64,000 nt of DNA from Anoplopoma fimbria (taxonomy: Eukaryota > Chordata > Actinopteri > Perciformes > Anoplopomatidae), in the NCBI RefSeq assembly GCF_027596085.1, contig NC_072472.1, positions 19,100,680 to 19,164,679 of the forward strand. The letters are read 5' to 3'. Both the position numbers and the translations under genes were made by a program. The notes under the pieces are model-generated. The model saw only the letters and a list, made by a program, of their open reading frames with translations. It was not told the origin of the DNA and searched no databases. Below are positions 51,141 through 63,850 of this stretch, one piece after another (within the stretch, counting starts at the first letter, position 1; the number at the start of each line of letters is the position of its first letter).

Positions 51141-54100
51141 AGCCTTCGGCCATTGTTTTCTACTTCTGAAATCCAAACTGTACATTACCTCTTCAGTGAT
51201 CTTAAATCAATCCAGCTACACCATTATATATATGAACTGACACTCTTCACACGAATGAGGCGCTTTTTAATTTGAACTTTTACTTAGGCTGTCAGTGTAT
51301 TTCTGAAATCTTTGGACCCCGAATCAGATATCCCACATGCCCTTCTCATGGTCTATGACTAGAAGGTCTAGATTAATACTTGCTAACGCTTTCTTCAAAT
51401 TGACAATATTCTAAAGTTGGGTGGAGAATCACAAACCATTCTATCTGCCTGTAACATCCACTCGCTGTCAGTAGCCCTTTTATGGCAGTCATTTTAACTT
51501 TTTATTAGTAAAAGCACGGATGTAACTAATAACAATAATTATGGCTTTTGTCCATCTATATCTACCAGTAAGTCATGCCACTGAGACAGCATGCACGTTA
51601 GCAGGACTGTGACACGGGAACACTAAACGTAATGCAAGCTGCAGAGGCTGAAACTGTCTGGTTTGCGTTTTTTGGGAAATAGCTGCTCATGTTCATAATA
51701 TTAAATTAATCTGAGATCATTGAAATACTGCATGTACTTTCTATTAAAGGTTGAATATTAAATGTAAGGTTCATCCATTGTTGGTCATGTACAGATAATT
51801 TGAGTTAAACATGGCTACTTTGTTCTATATTTAAACCTTTTCCTTCAGACAAATGTTAACGTGTTCAGTTCAGCACACACTTGTGTTTCTGTGTAAAGAG
51901 GTGATTTACCAGAACAACCCAAACTGCCATTTGTACTCACCTTCAACTCCTGGGCTTCATGCCCCGATTGCCCATTTTTAAAGCCTTTTGTAAAATTGAT
52001 GTAAGCTGTAATATTTTAAATAGTGCATCGTAATAGAGTTTAGCATCACCAACAACGTTTAAAGGATTTCCTGAAGATGATAATTGTCTGTTTGAAGTCT
52101 CTCGCAGTAGATGTGACTGTTTTTATGTGACACACAAGAACTAAACCTCAAAACCTATGTGACACTGGTCTGGGCGAAGACGTCATCCTTTTTTATTTTA
52201 TTACAAAAACTTTTAACTTTTGATCTTGCAAATGAAGAAGCAGCATGACCAGACCCCTCAATGTTATACTCAAAGCTTGTTTGAACCTCATGACAAAGTA
52301 TATAAATAAAGATGCAGATTCAACTATCTCAAACACTGTCAAAAATGTGTCTATTGCTGATGAGCGGGCTGTAGTATGTGTCCGGCAGATGAGATGGAAG
52401 GTATCGCTAAATCATTGTGTACCTGCCGGAGGGCAAATGTATAACGCATTCAGATTGATGCAGCATGTTGTTTTGCTTAGGCAGCTACCAGGATAAAAGG
52501 TTTTGATTAAACTGTCAGAATCATGAGACAGCCATCTAAATAAAATCAAATGACCTGGATGAAGTAAATAAATCAGCACCCTGTTTGTCCACTAATAGTT
52601 AAGAAGCCAAGTGGTTGATATGCTGTATTGTATGCTTCAGTAGAATTTGACCTTATTTCAGATTCTTCAAATCAAAACCCCAGTAAGAGTGAAACAAACC
52701 CATCAGATCTATTGCTTGTCTTTGTATTTTACTTCTAAACAAAGGTAACTCACTGGTGTCCGTTTCAAGTGGATTTAAATTAATTAAGAAGTACAAGTAG
52801 TCTGTATTCTGAAACGCCAACAGGCCTAATTTAGATGCGGTCTTCATAACTGAGCTTGATATTATCATTGCCTTTTTCTTCTTTTCTTTTTTTAAACATG
52901 AGATGCCTTAATACATACTAGTATAAAAAGGTTAATTTAGTCAGATGAGCTTTAAAACCTGCAGCAGTGCATGACCAGTCTCTGTCAGCAGCTGTTAGAA
53001 GATGTAACCGTTGTGTAGCTGCTTATTGTTAACTTCTGGCTGATGTGTTTGTATTTGACTGAAAAGATTTCAGTTTTTATATTGCTTTTATCATTAAAAA
53101 TATATAAAAGAGAAGCATCATTTGGAAACCCGTTTTTTGTTTTCAGATGTGCATTTAAATGATTACATTTTTATCAAATAAAATCACAAATGCGAGAAAC
53201 TCTTTGATAACATGAGGTTTTTATTTCAATACATGATGTTCCATGGTCTCTCTTTCGCCAAAGCTCCAAATTTGATATTTGCAGGATATTGACAATACAT
53301 TGGTTAATTGTTTTTAAACGGCCAAGAGCAGGGGTTCCCAAAAGTTTTATTATGTTGTAGATGCCATGGAGCTCATGAGATGATATGTCTGAGGGAACTC
53401 AAAATGAGAGCTTTTTTGATTATTGTGGATGTGATTGAACAGAAATAAACATTGCCTGTACGGTATATGGAGATTCACCACAGAGAAAGAGACACATTTT
53501 AATTAAGATGGGAATCCCCCAGTTATTCACATGAATAGTACAGACGTTAGACTGGTGGACCCCTCTGCTCTGGAGAACTTCAGACCTGATTGTTTAAAAC
53601 ACATTGTAACTGCTGTATTTATTTTTTCCCTCATATAAATACTTAATTGTTCATGTGACAGACTTATAATAATCAAATCGCAGATTTAGCTTTAATGGTG
53701 TGGATTATATATCAATGGTCCATAACCCCTGGAATATTTTTTTTGGTGGGGGTCTGTGCTATTGAACTATAAAATCTTGATTTGACAGTGATCAGATGCT
53801 CAGAATTGTTGCTTACCTTTCACAGTAGCACCTATGCATACACACATATACACATTCACGCTACAGCAACAGCATAGAAATGAGCAAATGCTAAAATCTT
53901 AATAAAACCTTGAAACAAATTGATGAGATGATTATGCTTCAGTCATAAACAGCTGTTGTCCTAAACTGCCAAAACAGGAAAGTGGATGAGGAATACAAAA
54001 TACATTGACAACAAATGGGATGTAGCTCTTAAGGACAATCTAAATGTTGGAGGGAGAATGAAGACCTCTACCTGTAAGTAACGCACTTCTAATCTGAAGA

Positions 54101-54771
54101 AGAGTTATTACCTCCATCTACAAGTAATCACCACATGGGATGTACTTCATTACCTAACATAGGCTTGTCTTTTTTTTCTCACTTGCCAGATCTCAAATGT
54201 ATGGAGACTTTTTATGGGGGGGGGGGGGGGGGGGACTGACCACCCTGACCTATGAGAGCAGCATCTGAGACATGTAGCACCACCACAATCCAAAGACCTA
54301 ATGTGGGAGTGTAGCCTCCCAGTTAAAAGAATCAAATGCTGCAGAATCCATATGAGTCGGTTCCTGTGACCAGTGGGACCTATTAAGACACTTGATGCAG
54401 TTACCTGTAATATAAATGAGCATGAAATGTTCTTTTCAAACAGATGATAGACATTTCTTAAATTTCTTTTTTTCCTCCAGTCTTCTTTTTCATAATGATA
54501 ACTCTAACTCTTTACTGATTGCTTTTGGGTTTTTTACTTCAAGTTCATTTATTTTTTGTTCTTCCCCTTTAACATTGAGATGGACGTCAGCAGTTAAAGA
54601 ATTTAGTTTGAGACATTTCGTAGTTGATCGTGTACTGTACATCGGCAGCTTTTATGCAAGGTTTCTATAGTACATTGATGTCTTATTCGGATCAGAAGTA
54701 CATGTACACACTGTACATACATGTACATACTGTACAGATGTACTGTTATTCTCAACAATCCCTGATTGGTC
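51141..54771. other. Convergent 3' region of banf1 (+) and gng3 (-)
   Basis: No other gene was recognised. Candidate plus-strand poly(A) signals are ATTAAA near 51742 and AATAAA near 52305 and 53177. A minus-strand signal for gng3 could be the TTTATT at about 53220. Where each 3' UTR ends cannot be told. A run of 19 G lies at 54216-54234. Confidence 0.45.
54216..54234. repeat. Poly-G tract (19 G)
   Basis: Uninterrupted G run in the presumed 3' UTR side of gng3 (poly-C in the transcript). The length is prone to sequencing error. Confidence 0.95.
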
Positions 54772-56776
54772 TCAAAGAAGAGCGCAGAAGAATTTCTTCT
54801 CCCTGAAAGGGTTCTCTGAGGTTGGCACGGGGCTGATGAGCGGGTCGTCACAGGAGTGTGCGTCGCAGTATGCCATCAGGTCGGCTGCTGCCTTTGATAC
54901 CTAGAGATGAGGATGCTCAGATTTAGGGCGGTTCATGTTCATGAGTATGTTAGATATTCGCTGTTTTCAACCGCTACTTCATTAAAACAAAGTATTCAAA
55001 GGTCATCCTGTGATTTTATTAGGCTCTCAGAATCTGGAATTATTTGCCACAAAAGTTCTACACTTCTTACATATTGGAAGCCCTGAATTTGGTTGTCTTT
55101 GTAGGCTGAAGTATATCTAGAATATCTTTGGCAAATTATTATTCAGTGTCATACAGATTTATCAGAGTTTATAAGAAAGATATGTTTTAAAACCTTCTGT
55201 CCGTGTGACCCTCATGAAGATCAGTGGTGTATTCTCTTGCAGCTCTAATAATGATGGGTGTGTTCTCCCAGTTTTCCATTTTTTCCTGTCTTTTGTTTAT
55301 GACTGAGGTTCATGCATATCATTATAAACAGTGTGTAGTCGTAATAATATCTGTAATAGTAATGCCACCATTAAAAAACCCTCACCACATCATTTAACAG
55401 TCTTGGCTTTTAAGCCTTAGTCTGAAAATGTTAGCGTCTTTCATTGACAGCCAAGTTTGGCTAATGAAGATTAAACTAGTCAAAACCTAAAATGAGTTGT
55501 ATCAAATGTTTCTCCACCAACGCTGCATGAAGTTGAGAATTTTTAATGTGTCTGGATGTAGAAAATGCAAATAGTTATACTACTATAAATAATACTAACA
55601 GGATGAGCAAGTGAAATATTGATTAATTTGAAGAAAAGATGTTTGCAGTTACAAAGGTAACTTTGTAACTGCAAACATCAGTATTGGGCATTAGAGTATT
55701 GGGCATTAGAAACAATACAGAATCAATAACAGAGTTTGAGTGGAAAGTATGGGCATCAGTACATAACAAATTTGGATTTACTTTTTCTTTGATTTTACTT
55801 TTAGCAGTTTTTAGAAAAAAGAAGTGTATGAAGAGACCTCTAGTCATTCTTTTTGAATTACAGTATATCTAACATTAATTGCTAAATATGTACTGGTTCT
55901 TGTAAAGTCTTGGAGTAAAGAGAAGGAAGCACGTCTTCCTCACTTCAAAATATATTTTATCGTTCTGAACCCTGCTGGTTCAAACTTTTTTCTTATTCCC
56001 TCAGCCCATTCTTGCCATAAAGTTAGGCTTTGTCGGTGGTGACTGCAGCTGAAAACTGTCTCTAAAACATGATATTATTAGCCTTATTTATATTTATATG
56101 TTTGTCCCGTACATCGATTTTACACTAATGGATCATCATTTTTAACCAGGAAAGAAGCCTCTGCAAGGTGTTTTTGATGCCATTAGGAACATGAGAGAAG
56201 CCAATACCATTTGAAAAATATCTCTGAGAGGGTCACTGGTGATTTCCTTCAACTGCAAATCAATGTGGATGTCAAAAATGTTCATTGCTGTCCAGTCATT
56301 ACTAATTGGATGTGGGGCTCTATATGGACAAATGTAAATCAAACTTTATCTTTTTTAATCTGAGGGCAGGTTTAGTTAGTGCAGCATTATCAATCATAGT
56401 ATTATTCTAATTTAAGTTTGTGTGGACATGTACTTGACTTGCTGAAAAAAAGGAACACTTTAGATCAGTGTGGGGCACCAGAAATATCTGGACTTGTATT
56501 GAAATAGAAGGATGTTTAGCTTTTCATTAAGTCCAAGTAAGATTGAGTGTGTTATTTAATCCACTGTACTGTTTTTTTACTCGTCAGTTGCCTCCATTTT
56601 CCCCTCAGTCTCATTTGTTTAATCGCTTTCCACTTTTATTTTTCATATCTGAATCTGAGGCATTCAGCTTTTCTTACCTTTATCCTGCAAAAACTAGCCT
56701 CTATCTTCAGTTGCTCCACCAGTTTCCTGGCTTGGCCGACACTCATGGCGCTGTTCACTGGGGTGTCTCCTTTCAT
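54772..56776 (-). CDS. gng3: G-protein gamma-3 subunit
   Basis: Gamma subunit that pairs with G-beta and anchors the dimer to membranes; GNG3 is neuronal in mammals. Two minus-strand exons, 56776-56678 and 54900-54772, encode 75 residues, the usual length. The first exon reads [20 protein letters not shown] and [13 protein letters not shown], the coiled-coil that packs on beta. The donor is aag|gtaaga. The second begins [20 protein letters not shown] after ctctag and ends [13 protein letters not shown]. The CAAX box CALL predicts geranylgeranylation. The [12 protein letters not shown] start and [15 protein letters not shown] end favour gamma-3 over gamma-2 and gamma-4. The bases before the ATG (tttgtggccag) could be an acceptor for an upstream untranslated exon. 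Confidence 0.94.
54901..56677 (-). other. gng3 intron
   Basis: AT-rich intron with no recognised exon. It contains the 19-bp hairpin at 55638-55679 and, just after it, a 15-bp direct repeat (agtattgggcattag, about 55680-55710). Confidence 0.6.
55638..55679. repeat. Perfect inverted repeat, 19-bp arms, 4-nt loop
   Basis: gatgtttgcagttacaaag (55638-55656) is complementary to 55661-55679; the loop is gtaa. It lies in the gng3 intron. Confidence 0.97.
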
Positions 56777-58480
56777 CCTGGCCACAAACACAGCAACGTT
56801 TAAGCTTCATGGATAGAAATACCTTTGTTTTAAGTGTTTCATTAAATTGTTCCCCTATAGCCCTGCATCTCCAGGAATGATGGATCCATATGTCCTAGAA
56901 ATACAACTCGTCACTTTGACTAAATGTATTTCTAAATAGATACAATTTGTATAAATAATGTTTATAGGTAGCAATAACTTATGATTAAAATTATGATTTC
57001 CAATTCACCCAATGAGGGTTATTGATTGTAAAGTTAGTTTTTCAATATGTGAGTGTAGTTGGTTGATCAAATTGACTACAGTGTATGTGTAAACTAAGAG
57101 TTTTAAGACAAATACAACGTACAGCACTATTATGTCATATATGATAAAAGCTATGCTCAACAATTATAATATTCATTGCTTGTTTTTATATTTTGGCAGC
57201 CTTGGCTGCATAGCAAGCAAGATAGCATGACACAAGTCAGCCCCAATTTTGATGTATAAATATCAGTCAACATTGTGCCATAAATGGCCCATCTGATACA
57301 TCATGTCATCTTATATTGTAACAGAAGCATATAGTTCATTACATCACATGCAAAAGAAACATGTTAGCTGGGCCAATTGGTCAGATTTATTCACCATGGC
57401 CAATATTTCTCCCACTACGAGCAAGAATAACCACAAACATATCAAATGTAGAATGAAATAAGCACTGCAGCCATAGATATTTATGAAATTATGACTAAAT
57501 GTGCAAATATCTGAAAATAAAAAAGTGTCACAGATGAAAAAGGAATCAAGTAGGATGGATTATCAACAGGGGAAAAAGGACAGCAGCAAAGGAGCGAATG
57601 TATTTGAACCATTCTGGACCTTTCTCCATTGTCTTTTCCCTTCCATCTCCATCCACCCCCTTTTCTCCTTACCCGTTTTGTAGTCCTCTTCAGGTGCAAT
57701 CTTCCCCCCTCTTCTCTCTCTTTTTTCCTCCCTTTTCTGCCTCTCTGTGACCCTCTGTAAGCTTATGTTTGGTGGTATCAGTGTAGCCGGACCCCACCCC
57801 TCACAGACAACAGCCTGGATGGTACCCTGCTCTATACAGTCCAGTGCACTGCAATCCATCCACAATGAGCACTCGATGTGTGGTGGATGGATAGGATCAC
57901 CCCCCCCCCCCCCTGGCAGTAAGTGGTACCTGCCAGACAGAGGGAGGGGGGAAACCATTAGTGAGGGTTTTATTATGAGGGTGGATCGTACCATATCTGT
58001 GCCTAGGAAATTGGGGCCAACTGATATCTCTCAAGTTCCAATCTCTCAGAGGGACTAGGATGGTCTGTGTGGTGTGTGGTTTTGTTTTTAGTGCTAAAAG
58101 ATGATATACAGCTTGGGATGTGAACTTAAGTGGCCTGAATCATTAAGTGTCTCTATGTCTTTTGTGATGCCCTCCCTCTCCTCTGTTGCTATGGGGACTG
58201 CTGCAGTCTGGTTTTAGTGGTTTACATCACTGTTAATATTGTAGAACTCCTGCTGGTATTTACTGTGTATGTGATAACCCACATATGAGAAGAATGCCTG
58301 ATTTCTTAAATGCTATAATAATACTGAGAAAATGAAATGTATTGGAAGGAAAAGCAGAGGTGATGTATTTTCGTCAGTAGCTCTTATGACGCTACAAGAA
58401 CCAAAGACCCTGTAGATGAAAGAGCTGCATAAGCATAACGCGACAACAGCACTGTCTAGGTCATAACGCTATTTGAGTCA
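56777..58480 (-). other. Region upstream of gng3
   Basis: Probably 5' UTR, intron and promoter of gng3. A pyrimidine-rich stretch at 57590-57760 and a C14 tract at about 57900-57913 stand out. A minus-strand frame of 143 codons (57994-57563) is low-complexity (Lys/Arg/Glu and Gly runs from the purine-rich strand) and is not accepted as a protein. Confidence 0.35.
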
Positions 58481-58487
58481 ATATGAA

Positions 58488-58859
58488 TCATTTGTATGTG
58501 TGTAACTGTAAAATAAAGATTGTTTTACAAAAGTACATCGCACTTAATGTGATAGCTCTTCTACATCGTGGAGATTCAGAGGATACTCGAGCAGACAGGC
58601 TTCGGCTAACCAGCACCTGAAGTCTCGAAAAACTGTCAGACGCCATCTTTGCTAGGTAGCGTTTCCTTAATGGCGCCATGAGCATGTCCTTTGCTTGTGT
58701 TTTTATCGACGCTGACCTGTCACTTACTTGTACTATCTCTGAGAGTGAGGCGGCAGTTTTTCGTTCTCTCTTGTTTGTCCTTCGTTCTTGCCGTCGTACT
58801 CTTGTGGCTTTGTATTTAGTGGTGGGTTTTATTGAAAACATTTTATAAACTCCAAGCAA
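58488..58859 (-). other. Unrecognised minus-strand open frame, 123 codons
   Basis: A basic predicted product with TRVRRQERRTNKRERKTAAS and an internal MAPLRKRYLAKMASD. The DNA is CpG-richer than its flanks. The family is not recognised. It may be a fragment of a transposable-element ORF, an untranslated first exon, or chance. No splice context or partner exon was found. Confidence 0.2.
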
Positions 58860-60005
58860 CAGTTTTTAATCATTTTCGTTTTATTTAACATAATCTTATA
58901 ATAAATACAGTTATAATAATGTAACAAGAAGATTTAATTAAATTCACGACGAAGTGTTTGGTAAATCCACTAAACATGTTGTAAACTATAGATAGACCTT
59001 TTATTATTTTCTTTCTTTCAATTATTTTTTGTAGCTGGATATATCTTAACACAGTTTACCAGTTCTTATTGGTACTATCCAGTAATATTGTTTATTAAAG
59101 TTTGTTTATAACTCCTGAACTTAACTAAAAGATGATGATATGTAAAACATGTAATTTATTTGAGCAAATGACAAGACTGTCTTCAAGTTAATTGTAATGA
59201 ATTTATGTTAATGTCAGATGGTAATGAAAATGAACTTTTACAGCATGATGTAAACATCAGAGAGTAAAGAGCTGCACACACACGGTCCATACTCTGCTTG
59301 ATCTCAACATGTTTGCTTTTTATTGTGTTGAACTGACTGACTTCAATCTTGATTAACTTGCCAGGGATTGCAGATGAACTTCATGATGGCAGAGTGAACA
59401 GCAGTATATTTGGATTTATAAAATGCGGCAGGACTCCATCTGCTGGATGATGCTGGCAGGTTTGACGACATCGCTGATCTGCGAAGACCACTGTCACAAC
59501 AGGCCTGCTGCTGATGGACCAGCTGGAAGATACGTGAACCCCCACCTTCTTTTGAGGTACATAGTGCAATCTAATTATCAATAGTGACTTGGTTTACAGA
59601 GACAGCAGACAGTTATACAAGATAGTTCAATTTACAGAAAATTTAAGGAAGGTCATCAAGTATAAAACCCATGAGCCTCAAGGGAACCATACCTCCTTCT
59701 GGAGCAAATCTCAGGTGATGAGGTGAAATGTCTCTTTCATTTTAATTAAGGTGAAATGCCAGCTTGTCAGCTTTGATCTCAATGGTTATGGTGTCTCGAT
59801 GTTTTGATCAGATCAACTGATTAGCAGGTTGCAAAAAAAAAGGATGCTTTGAAAAAGTAACTTTTTACAAATCGGTTGCAATTTTATGTTGAGGTAGAAT
59901 GTTGTGGATTTTGGAGCAACTTGGAACCAAAAGCACAGGTGCAGGTAATAACTGTCCTAAATGTGTCCCAGTAAGTAAGCATTCACAATACCAAGGCATG
60001 AAACT

Positions 60006-60090
60006 GCACAGGTGTAATCAACAACATTATTAATGGCTGCATTCCCTGTAGTTGGGCAACTAATAATAAAGTGATTGATTACACCTGTGC
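60006..60090. repeat. Inverted repeat with 16-bp arms and 53-nt spacer
   Basis: gcacaggtgtaatcaa (60006-60021) is complementary to 60075-60090. The spacer also has a partial pairing of attatta with taataat. Possibly a MITE end pair or a structured SINE. Confidence 0.7.
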
Positions 60091-62584
60091 TTTTCCTGCT
60101 AAGATTTGTCAAATGTTTGCTGATAAAACAAGTGATCAGGTGGCAGGATTACAGGAAAAACACAATAAACATAATTTACCTGTGTTAGAATCATATTGGG
60201 TTTGACACAGCTTTTCATATGGAGCAGTATTGGCTTTAACATGTGTCAACCTGCATTTTATGGATTCAGGGCCTTAAGATTGATGCTATCATGCAATATT
60301 AAGTGATTATTTTTGAATACACTAAAACAGTAAACATTCACTGTCTATTTCACTTAGAGAACAGTCAAATAAAATCATAAGAAGCTATTCATTTTTACAT
60401 TTCAACCCATATTTAGCTTTTACAGTCAGTATATGAACAATTAGTAAATGCTTTTAACAAACTATAATGTAGCTGAAAGCAGATATGATGTATTTTATTT
60501 CAAGTGATGGTTATTGTCTTTCTCAACAACTATATCTCCTTTAATTAACAAACCACTGTATAAACATTTGATGAATGCCTAATAACACAATACAACATAA
60601 TTGTAATCATATATAATGACATGTCAGGAGTTTGACTGAAAGAAAATCTTAACTCAAGGTCCACTAAGTAGCTTTTCTGGGGCTTTCACCCGCACCTTAA
60701 GGTCCTCTTCATGATAGAGTTTGCTCTTTTGTCACAGTTAAAACAGTTGACAGTTCTGGAAAAAGGAAGTAAGTGAACCTGAACCTGAAAATTTGTAGTG
60801 ATACATTAGTGAACCTTCTTTAGACACATCATTTCAGATGATTATGAATATGTTTTATTGGTATTTATTTCTTGTTAATACATTGTGGATTTTTTAATAG
60901 ATGTGTTATAGTTGTTGACATTATTAATAGCCATTTAAAAATGTCTTTATATCTGCATACTACTAGGTTACAGTGTGGTATAAACTTTGTTTGTTTCATA
61001 TACACCTATATTGTTATGACTTGCAGTAAGGGGAATGTACATAGTAACTCAGTTTCTAAATGAATAGCAGCTATCAACTGTCACTCGCTCGATTTCATTT
61101 AAATTTTTTAGGCCATTTTTTCATATTTTCTTCTACTGAGCAGATTGATCTACTGCAGCAATTTCTAAGCTGGTTTCAGGCAACAAATCTAGTTTAAACC
61201 CACATTAATTAGTTCAGCAGGGACTGCCGGATACCAGCTTTAATCCTTGTGATTCATTTTTTTTGGTCCTGGCACATGCTCTGAAAAACAGTGGCAGCAG
61301 GTACAAATCAGTACATGACTACAAGGGCCGGCTCTAAAACACTCCCCAGATGGTCCACGAGACCTCCTGTTTCATCTCCGCAGGTAGTGCTCTGGTGTAA
61401 TTAGTGTGGGTGCATGCCATCCAGCAATTAAAGTCGTTTAATAATATGCTGCCATGATGACAATAATGTCACGAGTAATAATGTAAATTGTAAAGCAGAT
61501 GAGCTATGGAACCCTATTTACTATATTGGTACAAGAAAAGTGAACTCTACATTTCCAAAATAAGAGTGCAAAATGCTTTAAACATAAATCAGTAAAAACA
61601 CAGTTTGAATTTCAACTATTAACTCTCTTGTATGTTTAATTATCTATTATGCTATAAATATTACAATTAATTAACACATTTAGTACATTTTTTGAATTTA
61701 ATTAATAATCCTAATTAAATTAAAGACATGGCACACTGGAGCCTTCATGTCTGGAGACCTCAAAGCTGAGTAACAGCCTGAGTTTTCTCATTCACTTGAT
61801 AAAAAAAGAAGCTTTATTCTGTGCAAATACAAATCAATACAGTTTAGTAAATTTGACACATTTTAGTGACTAGAGAGTTTGATTTGTTTCATACATAAAA
61901 TAGAGAATGTTACCATTAAGCTCTCTTGTTATCCACCTGTGTAATGCTGTCAGATTATCATTGCCCCTCAAACAAACTGCTGTTTTAAATAAAACTTTTG
62001 TGACCCGGTCAACACATTGGCGTGTTTTTGATTTTAATCCATGCAGCGGATAGTGCAGTTCTCAGCCTCGAGGTTGATGTCAATACATATTGAAACGATG
62101 TTGATTTTCATTTCAACCCATTTGGGCCATTGATTCCATGATTGGCTAACAGAACCTGAAATGCTGGACGGGTTTAAAGCTCAATGTTAACTGTGGTGCT
62201 GATATTGAAGAATAAAATGCACAATGCATTATGTGTTTGAATCTGAGCGTTGATGCCTGATAACCATGGGCTTTTAACAGCTGCTGCATCTCAATATTCT
62301 CCAGAATCGAACCACAGTAAAACGTCCACTATAGATAATTTTGATAAACAATCATGCAGTAGTGGCTGATAAGCTATTGTGGAAACAACTGCACTGCGAT
62401 TGTTCAGTAAACTGATGTTTTGGACACATATCTTTTAAATAAGAGAAATTAGTAAATAAATAATTTGTGTTAGAGATGACAACAGATTTGCTAGCAATTG
62501 GGATGCAGGTGTGTGCCAACAAAATGTTACTATGGAAACATTCAGGATGATCTCCATTTAGTAATACATGTAATACAACAGAAA

Positions 62585-62626
62585 TGCTAAACAAATGGCA
62601 TTCATGGAAATGCCATTTGTTTAGCA
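62585..62626. repeat. Perfect inverted repeat, 18-bp arms, 6-nt loop
   Basis: tgctaaacaaatggcatt (62585-62602) is complementary to 62609-62626; the loop is catgga. Confidence 0.95.
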
Positions 62627-62728
62627 AGTATTTGGTCTTAAACTAATGTTGGTATGATTGTTGGTGCAAATTAAAATTTTGACCTGATGTTAGCGCTTGA
62701 TAAAAAGTGAAGGGATGTTTTTTACAGT

Positions 62729-63020
62729 TCATCCTGAGGGGAACATGAACATCTGTGCCAAACTTTCATGGCAATCCAACCAAAATGTTGTTTGATCTCA
62801 CACACAACAAAAAATGTGTACCTCAGTGTGGCGTTAGAGGAAAAGTCAAGGGGTCAACAAAGTATGCACTGTTAATCCTCTGAGGACCATGAATGTCTGT
62901 GCCAAACTTTCATGGTAATCCATCCGATCGTTGTTGAGATATTCAAATCTGGACCAAAGTGGTGGATCGATACAGGCAGAGCGACATTGACGTTGAGCAA
63001 TGCCCCTGTGGATATAGTTA
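62729..63020. repeat. Two-unit dispersed repeat, about 140-bp period
   Basis: ctgtgccaaactttcatgg is present near 62754 and 62897, each preceded by a cctgagg/ctgagga and catgaa motif. The second unit continues with gttgttgagatattcaaatc and gaccaaagtggtgga. It resembles a repeat I know from many fish loci; the family name is not certain. Confidence 0.6.
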
Positions 63021-63850
63021 AAAATATGCTTTAAACAGGCACACAAACTCGAGATTACCACTTTCACTGGGATTTTCAAATAGAAGATTGTGGAGTCATT
63101 ATGAAATACAAGTATGGTCCTCACAGTTGCATGCAGTCAGTAAAGTCCTGCCCCTCACTGCTCATGCTTTTTATTCACTGTAGTTATTGCCAGGCAGTGA
63201 GTTTGTGTTAACCTCTCTCACTGATCGATCCGCCCCGGGTGCTCAATCATACAGCTGTGAATCCCAAACCAGCTCTTATGTCATGATGGGCAAAGCAGAT
63301 CTGGGTGGGGTGATCGTCTGAATCATCAATTGCAACTGACCGTTTGTATTGACGGTAATGTAACTGCTCAATACTTTCCAAATAGACACTCCTGACTTCA
63401 TTCAAAGAGTGCTGGTGATCTGTCGGCAGAGTTAGCTTTAGCGTATCACAGTGCATGTGTTCATTGGATGTTTGAGTTTACCAAAGCTTTCAGTGCACTG
63501 AGGAAAAGAAAACATTGATAAAAACAAAAGACTCTCAGGAATGATTATTTTCTCAGTTTTTAATTTTTTAATGAAAAGAGCCAGTTCCAGTGTGTTTACT
63601 AGAAATGAACATGGAGAACAACTTCACAATCCAGCCATCAGGTTTTGTACTGCACACTTTAGGATGCTACTACGGAAACATTGTTTTACCATATTCAGCT
63701 ATAACGAAACAAAAAAGAAGACAGGACAGCAATTAAATCACTTAATGGGAAAACTTCAGTCATGTCACCAATGCGGGAACCAGATTAATCAGAGCTGCTG
63801 CTAATCAAACATGTAAGAAATGGAAGAGAACGTTTATGTGTGAACTGAGT

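Larger units (their letters stand above)
58860..63850. other. Gene-free AT-rich interval
   Basis: No exon was recognised on either strand. It holds an inverted repeat at 60006-60090, a hairpin at 62585-62626 and a two-unit interspersed repeat at 62729-63020. Sequence around 61190-61440 is less AT-rich and might be conserved non-coding DNA, which cannot be judged here. Confidence 0.45.

Noticed and set aside
56543..56816. Two plus-strand frames near 56.6 kb
   Set aside because: They lie opposite the first gng3 exon and have no similarity of their own.
57563..57994. Minus-strand frame of 143 codons upstream of gng3
   Set aside because: Composition is driven by purine-rich and poly-G sequence; no domain or splice support.
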